A stretch of 64,000 bases of DNA from assembly GCF_001468395.1 (NCBI RefSeq), contig NZ_LNSG01000006.1:186001-250000 (forward strand), in the 5' to 3' direction. Under the pieces are notes generated by a model, which made no database searches, was not told the origin of the DNA, and saw only the letters and a list, made by a program, of their open reading frames with translations. This DNA is from Sphingopyxis sp. H073. GTDB lineage: Bacteria; Pseudomonadota; Alphaproteobacteria; Sphingomonadales; Sphingomonadaceae. Below, piece by piece: positions 44,150 through 53,198 of this stretch. Both the position numbers and the translations under genes were made by a program. Within the stretch, counting starts at the first letter, position 1; each line of letters opens with the position of its first letter.

Positions 44150-45781
44150 ATGACAGCAGAACCGAAAGCGCGCGACCGCAGCGAGGACGCGCGGCGCGAC
44201 ATGTTCGCCGGGGGGATCGTCGTGGCCGCGATCCTGCTGTTCGTCGGCACCGGCGGCAGCGTGATGCAGTCGATCGTGCAGACGATCATCGGCCTCGGTG
44301 GGGGGCCCGACAAGGTGCTTGCCGCCGCGATGATCCTGAATATCGCGCTGATCCTCTTCGGCTGGCGCCGCTACGAGGACCTGAACCGCGAGATCCGCGA
44401 ACGCACCGAGGCGGAACAGCGCGCGCGCTACCTCGCCGACACCGATCCGCTCACCGGCTTCCTCAACCGCCGTGCCCTGCTCGCGCAGGGGCAGCGGATG
44501 ATCGCGGAAGCGACTGGCGAGCGTCGCTACGTCGCGCTGTTCCTGCTCGACCTCGACCATTTCAAGACCGTCAACGACATCCACGGCCACGCCGCCGGCG
44601 ACCGCGTGCTGCAGGTTGCCGCAGAGCGCATCAACGAAATCCTGCCCCCGACCGCTACCAAGGCGCGGCTCGGCGGCGACGAGTTCGTCGCGATGCTCCC
44701 CTTCGAGCCCGTCGCGCGCGCCGAGATCGACGCACTGGCCGCGGCGCTGGTCACCGCGCTGGAAGATTCGGTCGCGCACGATTCGCAGCAGATCCGGATC
44801 GGCGCGTCGCTTGGCATCGCGCTCGCGACCGACGCCAGCATCACGATGGAAACGATGGTCCGCCAGGCCGACATCGCCATGTATCACTGCAAGGACGAGG
44901 GGCGGAACCGCCACTGCTGGTTCCAGGCGGGCATGGAAATGGCGGTGCAGATCCGCAACCAGATCGAAACCGGCATTCGCGACGGCATGCCGCGCGGCGA
45001 ATTCATCCCCTATTTCGAACCGCAGGTCGACATCGCCAGCGGCCGCCTGCTCGGCTTCGAGATGCTGATGCGCTGGGAATCGCCCGAATATGGCCTGATC
45101 CCGCCCGAACGCTTCATCCCGGTCGCCGAGGAAAGCGGATTGATCGGCGAATTGTCGCTGCGCGTCGTCCGCGACGCGATGGAGATCGCCAAGAGCTGGG
45201 ATCCGTCGATCGTGCTTGCGGTCAACATTTCACCGCAGCAGCTGAAAGACCCCTGGTTCAGCCAGAAGCTTACCAAGCTGCTCGTCGAGACGGGCTTCCC
45301 AGCGAACCAGCTCGAGGTCGAGATCACCGAAAGCTCGCTGTTCGAAAACCTCCCGCTCGTCCGCTCGATCGTCACCAGCCTCAAGAATCAGGGCGTCTCG
45401 CTCAGCCTCGACGATTTCGGCACCGGCTACAGCTCGCTCTCGCATCTCCGTGCATTGCCGTTCGACCGGATCAAGATCGACCGCAGCTTCATCGCGGCGA
45501 TGCGCGGCAGCCCCGACGCGCAGGCGATCGTCGTCGCGATCGTCCGCCTCGGCGAAAGCCTCGCGATGCCGATCACCGCCGAGGGTGTCGAAGACGAAGC
45601 GACCGCGATCGAACTCACCCGGCTCGGCTGTTCGAAGGGCCAGGGCTGGTACTATGGCCGCGCGGCATCCGCCGCGGACACGGCGCGCCTGCTCGCCGAC
45701 CGCGGCCTGCTGCGCGAGAGCGCCCGGCCGCTGCCTCCCCCGCCTGCCGGCGACGAGGAACCGCTCCGCAAGACGGCGTGA
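44150..45781 (+). CDS. Membrane GGDEF-EAL protein (c-di-GMP turnover)
   Basis: A 543-residue protein with two N-terminal transmembrane segments (about 20-40 and 60-76), a linker helix, a diguanylate cyclase domain with an intact GGDEF at 175-179 and no RxxD inhibitory site upstream, then an EAL phosphodiesterase domain. The signature reads EML at 304-306, with the catalytic Glu kept. Other EAL residues are intact: NISPQQL, EITES, DDFGTGYSSL, KIDRSF, AEGVE. It could make or break c-di-GMP; EAL activity seems likely. Starts at 44132 or 44123 are also possible. It is divergent from ffh. Confidence 0.93.
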   Translation: MTAEPKARDRSEDARRDMFAGGIVVAAILLFVGTGGSVMQSIVQTIIGLGGGPDKVLAAAMILNIALILFGWRRYEDLNREIRERTEAEQRARYLADTDPLTGFLNRRALLAQGQRMIAEATGERRYVALFLLDLDHFKTVNDIHGHAAGDRVLQVAAERINEILPPTATKARLGGDEFVAMLPFEPVARAEIDALAAALVTALEDSVAHDSQQIRIGASLGIALATDASITMETMVRQADIAMYHCKDEGRNRHCWFQAGMEMAVQIRNQIETGIRDGMPRGEFIPYFEPQVDIASGRLLGFEMLMRWESPEYGLIPPERFIPVAEESGLIGELSLRVVRDAMEIAKSWDPSIVLAVNISPQQLKDPWFSQKLTKLLVETGFPANQLEVEITESSLFENLPLVRSIVTSLKNQGVSLSLDDFGTGYSSLSHLRALPFDRIKIDRSFIAAMRGSPDAQAIVVAIVRLGESLAMPITAEGVEDEATAIELTRLGCSKGQGWYYGRAASAADTARLLADRGLLRESARPLPPPPAGDEEPLRKTA

Positions 45782-45831
45782 CGCACCCAGGTCGCTAGAC
45801 TTCCCGCCCCCGCGCCCTTACATGCGCGGCT

Positions 45832-46638
45832 ATGGCTGACCGCTTCACCAAGATGCATGGGCTGGGCAACGACTTCGTGGTCATCGACGCGCGCGAGCGT
45901 CCCGTCGAGATGACCCCGGCGCGCGCCCATGCGATCGCCGACCGCAGCTTCGGCATCGGATGCGACCAGCTTATCCTGCTCGAACCCTCGACAAGCGCCG
46001 ATGTGAAGATGCGCATCTTCAATGCCGACGGCAGCGAGGTCGAGGCGTGCGGCAATGCGACGCGCTGTGTCGCCACGCTGCTCGGCGAACCATCGGTGAT
46101 CGAGACGCTGGGCGGGATGCTGCGCGTCACCCCTGCCGACGGCGGTGCCGAGGTGGTGCTGGGCGAACCCGTGTTCGACTGGGAGCATATCCCGCTCGCG
46201 ATGCCGATGGACACGCGCGACATGCCCGTCGCCTGGGACGAGCTGGAACATGGCGCCGCGGTCAATGTCGGCAATCCACATATCGTCTTTTTCGTGCCCG
46301 AAGCCGACGCCGTCGCGCTCGACGAACTCGGCCCGCGGATCGAGACCGATCCGCTGTTCCCCGAGCGCGTCAACGTCAATGTCGCGAGCCTCGACGGCGA
46401 GAACCAGCTCCAGCTCCGCGTCTGGGAGCGCGGCGTGGGCCTGACACAGGCGTGCGGCACCGGGGCGTGCGCGACCGCGGTCGCCGCAATCCGCGCCGGG
46501 CTGGTCAAATCGCCCGTCACCGTGTCGCTGCCCGGCGGCGACCTGATCATCCGCTGGGCGCCCGGCGAGCCGATCGTGATGAGCGGCGCCGCGACGCGCG
46601 TCTATGACGGCGAGACCGACTGGACGCGCTTCGGATGA
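45832..46638 (+). CDS. dapF: Diaminopimelate epimerase
   Basis: Converts LL- to meso-diaminopimelate for lysine and peptidoglycan. The 268-residue protein carries both catalytic cysteines, Cys73 in EACGNATRC and Cys208 in QACGTGACA, plus the N-terminal FTKMHGLGNDFVVID and the central VNVGNPHIVFF. It starts a four-gene set (dapF-mtaB-ftsY-yciB) in which each stop overlaps the next start as ATGA. Confidence 0.97.
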   Translation: MADRFTKMHGLGNDFVVIDARERPVEMTPARAHAIADRSFGIGCDQLILLEPSTSADVKMRIFNADGSEVEACGNATRCVATLLGEPSVIETLGGMLRVTPADGGAEVVLGEPVFDWEHIPLAMPMDTRDMPVAWDELEHGAAVNVGNPHIVFFVPEADAVALDELGPRIETDPLFPERVNVNVASLDGENQLQLRVWERGVGLTQACGTGACATAVAAIRAGLVKSPVTVSLPGGDLIIRWAPGEPIVMSGAATRVYDGETDWTRFG

Positions 46639-47930
46639 CGATTGCGCTCGCCGACCGCGTCGAGGTCGTCAATTTCGGTTGCCGGCTCAACATCGCCGAG
46701 GGCGAGGCGGTACGCGCCGCGGCCAGGGCGGCGGGCGCGCGCGACACGATCGTCTTCAACAGCTGCGCCGTGACCGACGAAGCCGTCCGGCAGGCGCGGC
46801 AAGCGGTCCGCCGCGCGTTGCGCGAGCGGCCGGGGGCCGAGGTCGTGGTGACGGGATGCGCGGCGGAGCTCGAGGCCGAAACCTTTGCTGCGATGGGCGC
46901 GCGAGTGGTACGCAACGATGCCAAGGGTTTGGTTAAAAGCTATAAAGCCCCCGTGTCCCCGCGAAGGCGGGGACCCATCACCGGCAGGCGCGAAATAGCA
47001 CCGGCGGGAGATGGACCCCCGCGTTCGCGGGGGAACATGACTTTTGATAAACCCGCACCGTACCAACCCGCCCTCTCCGGCGCCGATCACGCGCGCGCCT
47101 TCCTCGGCGTCCAGACGGGCTGCTCGCACAGCTGCACCTTCTGCGCGACCGTGCTCGCCCGCGGCACCGCCCGCTCGGCAACAACCGAAGCGGTGCTCGA
47201 CGCCGCCCGCACGGCGATCGATCGCGGCCAGCGCGAGATCATCCTCACCGGGGTCGATCTTGCAAGCTATGGCGACGACAGCGGCACCAGCCTCGCGGCG
47301 CTGGTCGAAGCGTTGCTGACGCTGCCCGTCGAACGCCTGCGCCTCTCGTCGCTCGACCCGAACCGCATCGACGATGCGCTGTTCGCGCTGCTGACTGAGG
47401 AGGCGCGCGTGATGCCGCACGTCCATCTGTCGCTGCAGGCGGGCGACGACATGGTGCTGACGCGCATGAAGCGCCGCCACCGCCGCGCCGACGCCGTGCG
47501 CCTGACCGAACGGCTCAGGGCCGCCCGCCCCGACATCGCGATCGGCGCCGACCTGATCGCCGGATTCCCCACTGAGGATGACACCATGTTCGCCCATTCG
47601 ATGGCCCTGATCGACGATTGCGACATCGTTTTCGGCCACATCTTTCCGTACAGCCCGCGCGCCGGCACCCCCGCCGCGCGGATGCCGCAGGTCGGCCGCG
47701 CCATCGCCCGCGAGCGTGCGGCCAAGCTCCGCGAAGCCAACGCGCGCCGCCGCACCGCCTGGCTCGATACACAGATCGGCCGCACCGCGTCGATGCTCGT
47801 CGAGCGCGACGGGCTGACCGGCCATGCCGAAAATTTCGCAGCGCTGACGCTGGCGACGCCCGCCGAACCTGGCAGCATCCTGCCGGTTCGCCTGACCGCG
47901 CGCGAGGGCGACAGGATGCTCGCGGCATGA
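46635..47930 (+). CDS. mtaB: MtaB-type tRNA methylthiotransferase with a repeat-derived insertion
   Basis: Radical SAM enzyme making ms2t6A37 in tRNA. The 431-residue protein has an N-terminal UPF0004 domain with Cys16, Cys44 and Cys75 for one Fe-S cluster, a radical SAM domain with CSHSCTFC (Cys163, 167, 170), and a C-terminal TRAM-like part. Between these domains, residues about 105-134 (starting KAPVSPRRRGPITG) are encoded by a palindromic intergenic-type repeat inserted in frame. The substrate t6A depends on TsaE, also in this window. Both ends overlap neighbours by ATGA. Confidence 0.92.
   Translation: MTIALADRVEVVNFGCRLNIAEGEAVRAAARAAGARDTIVFNSCAVTDEAVRQARQAVRRALRERPGAEVVVTGCAAELEAETFAAMGARVVRNDAKGLVKSYKAPVSPRRRGPITGRREIAPAGDGPPRSRGNMTFDKPAPYQPALSGADHARAFLGVQTGCSHSCTFCATVLARGTARSATTEAVLDAARTAIDRGQREIILTGVDLASYGDDSGTSLAALVEALLTLPVERLRLSSLDPNRIDDALFALLTEEARVMPHVHLSLQAGDDMVLTRMKRRHRRADAVRLTERLRAARPDIAIGADLIAGFPTEDDTMFAHSMALIDDCDIVFGHIFPYSPRAGTPAARMPQVGRAIARERAAKLREANARRRTAWLDTQIGRTASMLVERDGLTGHAENFAALTLATPAEPGSILPVRLTAREGDRMLAA
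46948..47036. repeat. Palindromic repeat, family D, in frame within mtaB
   Basis: Two hairpins, TCCCCGCG-AA-GGCGGGGA at about 46956-46972 and CCCCCGCG-TT-CGCGGGGG at 47016-47033, lie within larger arms (GTGTCCCCGC...GGGACCCATC and GATGGACCCC...GGGGAACA). This is the layout of common sphingomonad intergenic repeats, yet it is translated without a stop. Confidence 0.85.
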
Positions 47931-48853
47931 GCGGCCTCAGCTGGAGCGAACGCCTGCTCGGCGGTCTCAAGCGCACGTCGGAGCGGCTCGGCGAAAATCT
48001 GTCGGGGCTCACCGGCAAATCGCGGCTCGACGACGACGATCTCGACCGGATCGAGGATGCGCTGATCACCGCCGACCTCGGCCCCAATATGGCCGCGCGC
48101 ATCCGCGACCGCCTGTCCGAACGCCGCGACGTCGCCGCGAACGGCACCGACGAGTTGCGCAAGGTGGTAGCGGAAGAGATCGCCGCGGTGCTGCGCCCCG
48201 TCGCCGAGCCGCTCGACATCGACGCCTTCCCCCGCCCTCAGGTCATATTGGTGATCGGCGTCAACGGATCGGGGAAGACCACCACCATCGCCAAGCTCGC
48301 GCACCTGTTCCAGGAACAGGATTATGGCGTGATGCTCGTCGCTGGCGACACCTTCCGCGCCGCCGCGATCGGCCAGCTCAAAGTCTGGGCCGAACGGCTC
48401 GGCGTGCCGATCATGGCCGGCCCCGAAGGCGGCGACAGTGCGGGAATCGTCTTCGATGCGGTGAAGCAGGCGACCGCGACCGGCATCGACGTGCTGATCG
48501 TCGACACCGCCGGGCGGCTCCAGAACAAGCGCGAGCTGATGGACGAGCTTGCGAAGATCAAGCGCGTGCTCGGCCGCCTCAACCCCGCCGCGCCGCACGA
48601 CGTTGTGCTCGTCCTCGACGCGACGACCGGGCAGAATGCGTTGTCGCAGATCGACGTGTTCCGCGAGGTCGCGGGGGTCACCGGGCTCGTGATGACCAAG
48701 CTCGACGGCACCGCGCGCGGCGGCGTTCTTGTCGCCGCGGCCGAGCGCCACGGCCTTCCCATCCACGCGATCGGCATCGGCGAGACGATCGACGATCTTC
48801 GCCCCTTCGACGCCGACGAGATCGCGGGCATCATTGCCGGAAACATCCGATGA
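47927..48853 (+). CDS. ftsY: Signal recognition particle receptor FtsY
   Basis: Membrane-associated GTPase that docks Ffh-ribosome complexes to SecYEG. The 308-residue protein has a short N-terminal region without the long acidic A domain, an NG domain with GVNGSGKTTT at 111-119, GDTFRAAA, DTAGRLQNK, TKLDGTARGG and GIGETIDDLRPFD. The ATG at 47927 overlaps the mtaB stop. The stop overlaps the yciB start. Confidence 0.97.
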   Translation: MSGLSWSERLLGGLKRTSERLGENLSGLTGKSRLDDDDLDRIEDALITADLGPNMAARIRDRLSERRDVAANGTDELRKVVAEEIAAVLRPVAEPLDIDAFPRPQVILVIGVNGSGKTTTIAKLAHLFQEQDYGVMLVAGDTFRAAAIGQLKVWAERLGVPIMAGPEGGDSAGIVFDAVKQATATGIDVLIVDTAGRLQNKRELMDELAKIKRVLGRLNPAAPHDVVLVLDATTGQNALSQIDVFREVAGVTGLVMTKLDGTARGGVLVAAAERHGLPIHAIGIGETIDDLRPFDADEIAGIIAGNIR

Positions 48854-49527
48854 GCGAACAGATAGACCAGCTTCCGGGCGGCCCCGAGCCGATCCCCGCG
48901 CCGCCGCCTGCCAAACATGGCTGGCTCAACTTCGCGATCGATTTCGGGCCGCTGCTCGTCTTCTTCCTGACCTATAAATTCTCCTCCGGCGGCACCGGCG
49001 CGTTCGCCGCGACAACCGGCGCGATCAAGGGCACCGTCGCCTTCATGGCGGCGATCATCGTCGCGATGATCGTCTCGAAGTGGAAGCTCGGGCGCATTTC
49101 GCCGATGCTGTGGATGTCGAGCATCCTCGTCCTCGGTTTCGGCGCGCTGACCATCTGGTTCCACGACGAGCGCTTCATCGTGATGAAGCCCACGATCATC
49201 TACGCCGCCTTCGCGGTGCTGCTGCTCGGCGGCTGGCTCCTCAAGAAGCCGATGCTCAAATATCTGCTGCAATCGGCGCTCGAGGGGGTGACCGAACGGG
49301 GCTGGCTGCTGCTGTCGCGCAACTGGGGCCTGTTCTTCGCCGCGCTCGGCGTCGCCAACCATGTGATGTACGAACTCATCCAGGCGAAGCAGATGAGTTT
49401 CGACCTCTGGCTGACGATCAAGGTCTGGGGCGTCACCGCCCTCTCCTTCCTCTTCACGCTGACGCAGGTGCCGGTGATGCTGAAGCACGGCCTTGCGGTT
49501 ACCGAGGGCGCCGACAAGCAAGCTTGA
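48850..49527 (+). CDS. yciB: Inner-membrane septation protein A (YciB/IspA family)
   Basis: A 225-residue protein with about five or six membrane spans and the family patterns NFAIDFGPLLVFFLTYKF near the N-terminus and RNWGLFFAALGVANHVMYEL later on. The YciB family affects cell envelope integrity and septation in enterobacteria. The N-terminus has an extra Pro-rich stretch (GGPEPIPAPPPAKHGW). Its ATG overlaps the ftsY stop. Last gene of the coupled set. Confidence 0.92.
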   Translation: MSEQIDQLPGGPEPIPAPPPAKHGWLNFAIDFGPLLVFFLTYKFSSGGTGAFAATTGAIKGTVAFMAAIIVAMIVSKWKLGRISPMLWMSSILVLGFGALTIWFHDERFIVMKPTIIYAAFAVLLLGGWLLKKPMLKYLLQSALEGVTERGWLLLSRNWGLFFAALGVANHVMYELIQAKQMSFDLWLTIKVWGVTALSFLFTLTQVPVMLKHGLAVTEGADKQA

Positions 49528-49605
49528 GCCCGCCGCCACTCGCTGGCATATCCCCCTTCACGCTTCCGGGTCGCGCGGAGGCAAAACAGATGGAGGGGGA
49601 CTATC

Positions 49606-50178
49606 ATGGACAAATTTTTCGGTAATCTGCACGCCGTACTCGGCGCAGGCCTCGTACTTGCGATCATCCTGATGCTCGGTCTCAACGGCCAGAATTTCGA
49701 GGACGGGATCGCCGCGGGCAACGCGATCCTGCGCTGGCTGCACACCTTCTTCGGCATATTGTGGATCGGGCTGCTCTATTATTTCAACTTCGTGCAGATC
49801 CCGACGATGCCCAAGATCCCGGCCGAACTGAAACCCGCGGTGGGCAAGCATATCGCCCCGGCGGCGCTTTTCTGGTTCCGTTGGGCAGCACTGATCACGG
49901 TGCTGTTGGGACTCGCCATCGCTTTCCACGCCAAATATGCAATCCCGGCGCTGAGCTTCCAGGATCCGTACAAGCTGATCGGCGCGGGCATGTGGCTGGG
50001 CCTGATCATGGCGTTCAACGTCTGGTTCGTGATCTGGCCGAACCAGAAGAAGGCCCTCGGCATCGTCGAAGCCGACGATGCGACCAAGGCGGCCTCGGCC
50101 AAGACCGCGATGATCTTTTCGCGGACCAACACTTTGCTGTCGATCCCGATGCTCTATGCGATGGTGAACTTCAGCTGA
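49606..50178 (+). CDS. PuuD-family (PF06181-like) membrane protein lacking a cytochrome domain
   Basis: A 190-residue protein with four or five membrane spans. HTFFGILWIGLLYYFNFVQIP is the hallmark of the membrane part of urate hydroxylase PuuD, and FWFRWAALITVLLGL, LIMAFNVWFVIWPNQKKAL also fit. True PuuD has a C-terminal cytochrome c domain (CxxCH); none is present here. No purine catabolism genes are near, so urate oxidation is doubtful. GGAGGGGG precedes the ATG at 49606. Confidence 0.8.
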   Translation: MDKFFGNLHAVLGAGLVLAIILMLGLNGQNFEDGIAAGNAILRWLHTFFGILWIGLLYYFNFVQIPTMPKIPAELKPAVGKHIAPAALFWFRWAALITVLLGLAIAFHAKYAIPALSFQDPYKLIGAGMWLGLIMAFNVWFVIWPNQKKALGIVEADDATKAASAKTAMIFSRTNTLLSIPMLYAMVNFS

Positions 50179-50184
50179 TGTGAC

Positions 50185-50369
50185 GATCCTCCCTGTCGCG
50201 CAGCGATGGGGAGGTGGCAGCCCCCTTCGACTGCCTGCCTGCGGCAGTCGCTCAGGATAAACTGCGCCTTCGGCGCAGGGCTGACGGAGGGGCGATGGCG
50301 CACCGTCGCGGCCCCTCCACCACTGCTTCGCAGCGGTCCCCCTCCCCATGGCTTCGCCACGGGGAGGAT
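50185..50369. repeat. Dispersed inverted-repeat element, family B, copy 3, with a nested insertion
   Basis: Ends and inner hairpins match the copies at 1136 and 33667. In place of one internal hairpin it carries about 58 bp (near 50222-50280) beginning CCCTTCGACTGCCTGCCTGC and containing a CTGCGCCTTCGGCGCAG hairpin, a separate repeat type. It fills the gap between two convergent genes. Confidence 0.8.
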
Positions 50370-50373
50370 TTAC

Positions 50374-50928
50374 TTACCCTTCCACCGCCGCCTTGTGCAT
50401 GCGGCCGTTGTGCACATAGTGCGCGACGCCCATCTGCATCCCCGCGGCCTGCGCATCGTCGATATCACGCACACGCCGCGCGGGCGATCCGGCCCAGAGC
50501 TCGCGGCCGGGAATCTCCTTGTGCTCGGTGAGCAACGCGCCCGCCGCAAGCATCGCGTCGCTGCCGATCACGCAACCGTTCATCACCGTCGCCTTGAGCC
50601 CGACGAAGGCGCGATCCGCCAATGTGCAGCCATGCACCATCGCCAGATGGCCGATCAGCACATCCTCGCCGATGATCGTGGGGTACCCCTCGGGCCGGTG
50701 CGGCATCGGACCGTCGCAATGCACGACGCTGCCGTCCTGGATATTCGAGCGCGCGCCGACGACGATATGGCTGACATCGGCGCGCAGCACGCAATTGTAC
50801 CAGATGCTGACGTCGGGGCCGATCGTCACGTCGCCGATGATCCGGCATCCCGGCGCGATGAAGGCGCTGGGGTCGATCTGCGGCGCCTTGCCGTTCACGG
50901 CGATGATGCTGACGTCTTTATAGGTCAT
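50374..50928 (-). CDS. Gamma-class carbonic anhydrase-like hexapeptide-repeat protein
   Basis: A 184-residue left-handed beta-helix protein of the CamH/YrdA type. Turns of the hexapeptide repeat are visible (CRIIGDVTIGPDVSIWYNCVLRAD, NIQDGSVVH). Metal-ligand His residues appear in VVHCDG and IGHLAMVHGC. Such proteins may hydrate CO2 or serve other zinc-dependent roles; activity is often not detected. Its ATG overlaps the stop of the upstream membrane protein gene (ATGA). Last gene of the hemB set. Confidence 0.9.
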   Translation of the reverse strand: MTYKDVSIIAVNGKAPQIDPSAFIAPGCRIIGDVTIGPDVSIWYNCVLRADVSHIVVGARSNIQDGSVVHCDGPMPHRPEGYPTIIGEDVLIGHLAMVHGCTLADRAFVGLKATVMNGCVIGSDAMLAAGALLTEHKEIPGRELWAGSPARRVRDIDDAQAAGMQMGVAHYVHNGRMHKAAVEG

Positions 50929-53198
50929 TCGCGCCTTCCGATAAGATGGCCCCACAGCAGGACCGGCAGGGTCGAGGCATAATCGTCGGTCCAGCGCTGG
51001 AAGCCTGCCCGCCGTTCGAGCGGCACCCACACGCCGTCGGCCTCGGCCTTTTCGCGCGGCTTCAGCCCGCCCGTCAACTGCTGCAACCGCGCAGATGTTG
51101 CGGTCAGCGCGACCCAGTTCGATCCGGTCAAGGCGCCGATGTCATCGCGACCACTGAGTTCGTCGGGCCGCGTGTCCATACGGATCGCCGCGGACCAGCC
51201 GCGCGCCCGCGCCTCGGTCGACAGCACCGGCTCGAGCTCAAAGAAGCGGTTCGAGATGTGGATCAGCAGCACCCCGCCCGGCTTCAGCGCGCGCGCATAG
51301 ATGCCGATCGCCTCGGCGGTCAGCAGGTGCAGCGGGATCGCATCGGAAGAAAAGGCGTCGATCACCAATATGTCGAACTGCGCCGGCGGCAGCTTCGCGA
51401 TCTGGAGCCGCGCGTCGCCGATCACGATCGGCACGTCGGGGGCGCATTCGCTGATGAAGGTGAATTTGGACGGGTCGCGCGCGATCTTCGCCATCGCCGG
51501 GTCGATCTCGAAGATCGTCCAGCGCTGGCCGGGCTTGCGATAGCAGGACAGCGTCCCGGCACCGAGGCCGACGAGGCCGACCGATGCCGTCGGGCCCGCC
51601 AGTTCCTCCGCCCGGTCGAGCGTCAGGCCGACCCCCGACTGGTGGCCGTAATAGGTCGTCGGTTCGAGCTGGTGGGGGGCGTCGGTACGCTGCAGCCCGT
51701 GGAGCGTCGTGCCGTGCGCCAACCGGCGCTGATGTTCGGCGGGATAATCGGTGACGGTGTAGACGCCGAAATAGCTGCGCACGCGATTGCCGGTAAAGCT
51801 TTCCTGCAGCGTGCCCCAGCCGCCGACCCCCAGCATCAGCATCGCGAGCGACAGGACGAAGGCCCATCGCCAGCCGATCACGAGCAGCCCGATGACGAAG
51901 AGCAGGATCCCCCACATCGCAACCTCGCCCTCGATCCGGCCGAGCCACAAATGCACCATCTTCCAGCAAGCGAAGGCGGCGACCCCCATAAGCGCGGCGA
52001 CGATCGTCCGCGCGGTCGCGGGAGACAGCTTCGCCCATTTGTCCCAAGGGAACAAGGCCGGCAGCGGCAGCAGCATGGCGGCGGCGAGGACGAGCAACGG
52101 ATGCTCATAGACCCAGTCGAACAGCAGCGGCGCGAACAGCGCCGCGAACAAGCCGCCAAGCACGCCGCCCGCCGACATGACGAGATAGAAGAGCGTCAGG
52201 TGCTGCGTTGCGGGGCGCAGATGATAGAGATAGCCGTGCAGCGCGACCGCGACGATGAACTGCATCGCAAGCGCCGCGAGCGCGACGAGCATCGTACCCC
52301 CGCTGGTGCTGAGCAACGCCAACCCGCCGACCGACAGCAGGACCGCGGGCGCGATCGTCGTGAAAACCTGCGTCAGGCGCTCAGCGGTCGAGAAGGCGAT
52401 GACGAAGCTCAACAGGTAGAGACCGAGCGGCAGCACCCAGAGCAGCGGCATCGCGACGATGTCGGTGGTGAGATGCGTCGTCGTCGACAGCATCAGCCCC
52501 GACGGCACCGCCGCGAGCAGCAGCCAGTGGATCTGGCGGCGCAGCGTCGGGCGCGATTCGCCAGCAGTGACGCTTTCGGTCTCGTGGACCGCCTCGCCGC
52601 GCCAGCGCGCCGCGCCGCTTGCCGCGACGAGCAGCACCAGCACGCCATAGCCCGCAGTCCACAGCCAGCTCTGCGTCGCCAGCGGCATAGAGGGCTCGAC
52701 CAGCGCCGGATAGCTGATCAGCCCCGCAAAGCTGCCGAGGTTCGACGCCGCATAGAGATAATAGGGATCGCCCGCGCGCGCGTCGGCGGCGAACCAGCGC
52801 TGCATCAGCGGCGCCTGCGCCGACACCGCGAAGAAGACGGGACCGATCGAGGCGAGCAGGAGCAGCGGAACCCAAAGCGCCTCCTGCCCCGGCGCGGGCG
52901 GCGCAAGGCTCGCAATGCCGATCGGCAGCCACAGCGCCGCGACGAGGAGCAGCGCGACATGGATCGTCGCCTGCCGCCGGACCGCAAAACGGCCGAGCCA
53001 GTGCGCATAGGCATAGCCGCCGAGCAGCAGCGCCTGATAGACGAGCATCGCGCTGTTCCACACTGCGGGCGCGCCGCCGAGTTTCGGCAGCACCATGCGC
53101 GCGACCATCGGCTGGACCTGAAAGAGCAGGAAACTGCCGACGAGGATCGTCAGCACGAACAGCCAGCGGCGCGGGCTCGATGCTTCGCGGTTCGTCAT
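50925..53198 (-). CDS. Membrane-fused spermidine-synthase-like protein
   Basis: A 757-residue fusion. Residues 1 to about 460 hold a dozen or more transmembrane segments of an MFS-like or SpeE-associated membrane domain. The rest is a methyltransferase-fold spermidine-synthase-like domain: SVGLVGLGAGTLSCY, IFEIDPAMAKIA, FDILVIDAFSSDAIPLHLLT. Several residues for polyamine binding are not evident, so spermidine synthesis is unproven. It lies between GNAT and carbonic-anhydrase-like genes with ATGA overlaps on both sides. Confidence 0.88.
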   Translation of the reverse strand: MTNREASSPRRWLFVLTILVGSFLLFQVQPMVARMVLPKLGGAPAVWNSAMLVYQALLLGGYAYAHWLGRFAVRRQATIHVALLLVAALWLPIGIASLAPPAPGQEALWVPLLLLASIGPVFFAVSAQAPLMQRWFAADARAGDPYYLYAASNLGSFAGLISYPALVEPSMPLATQSWLWTAGYGVLVLLVAASGAARWRGEAVHETESVTAGESRPTLRRQIHWLLLAAVPSGLMLSTTTHLTTDIVAMPLLWVLPLGLYLLSFVIAFSTAERLTQVFTTIAPAVLLSVGGLALLSTSGGTMLVALAALAMQFIVAVALHGYLYHLRPATQHLTLFYLVMSAGGVLGGLFAALFAPLLFDWVYEHPLLVLAAAMLLPLPALFPWDKWAKLSPATARTIVAALMGVAAFACWKMVHLWLGRIEGEVAMWGILLFVIGLLVIGWRWAFVLSLAMLMLGVGGWGTLQESFTGNRVRSYFGVYTVTDYPAEHQRRLAHGTTLHGLQRTDAPHQLEPTTYYGHQSGVGLTLDRAEELAGPTASVGLVGLGAGTLSCYRKPGQRWTIFEIDPAMAKIARDPSKFTFISECAPDVPIVIGDARLQIAKLPPAQFDILVIDAFSSDAIPLHLLTAEAIGIYARALKPGGVLLIHISNRFFELEPVLSTEARARGWSAAIRMDTRPDELSGRDDIGALTGSNWVALTATSARLQQLTGGLKPREKAEADGVWVPLERRAGFQRWTDDYASTLPVLLWGHLIGRRE

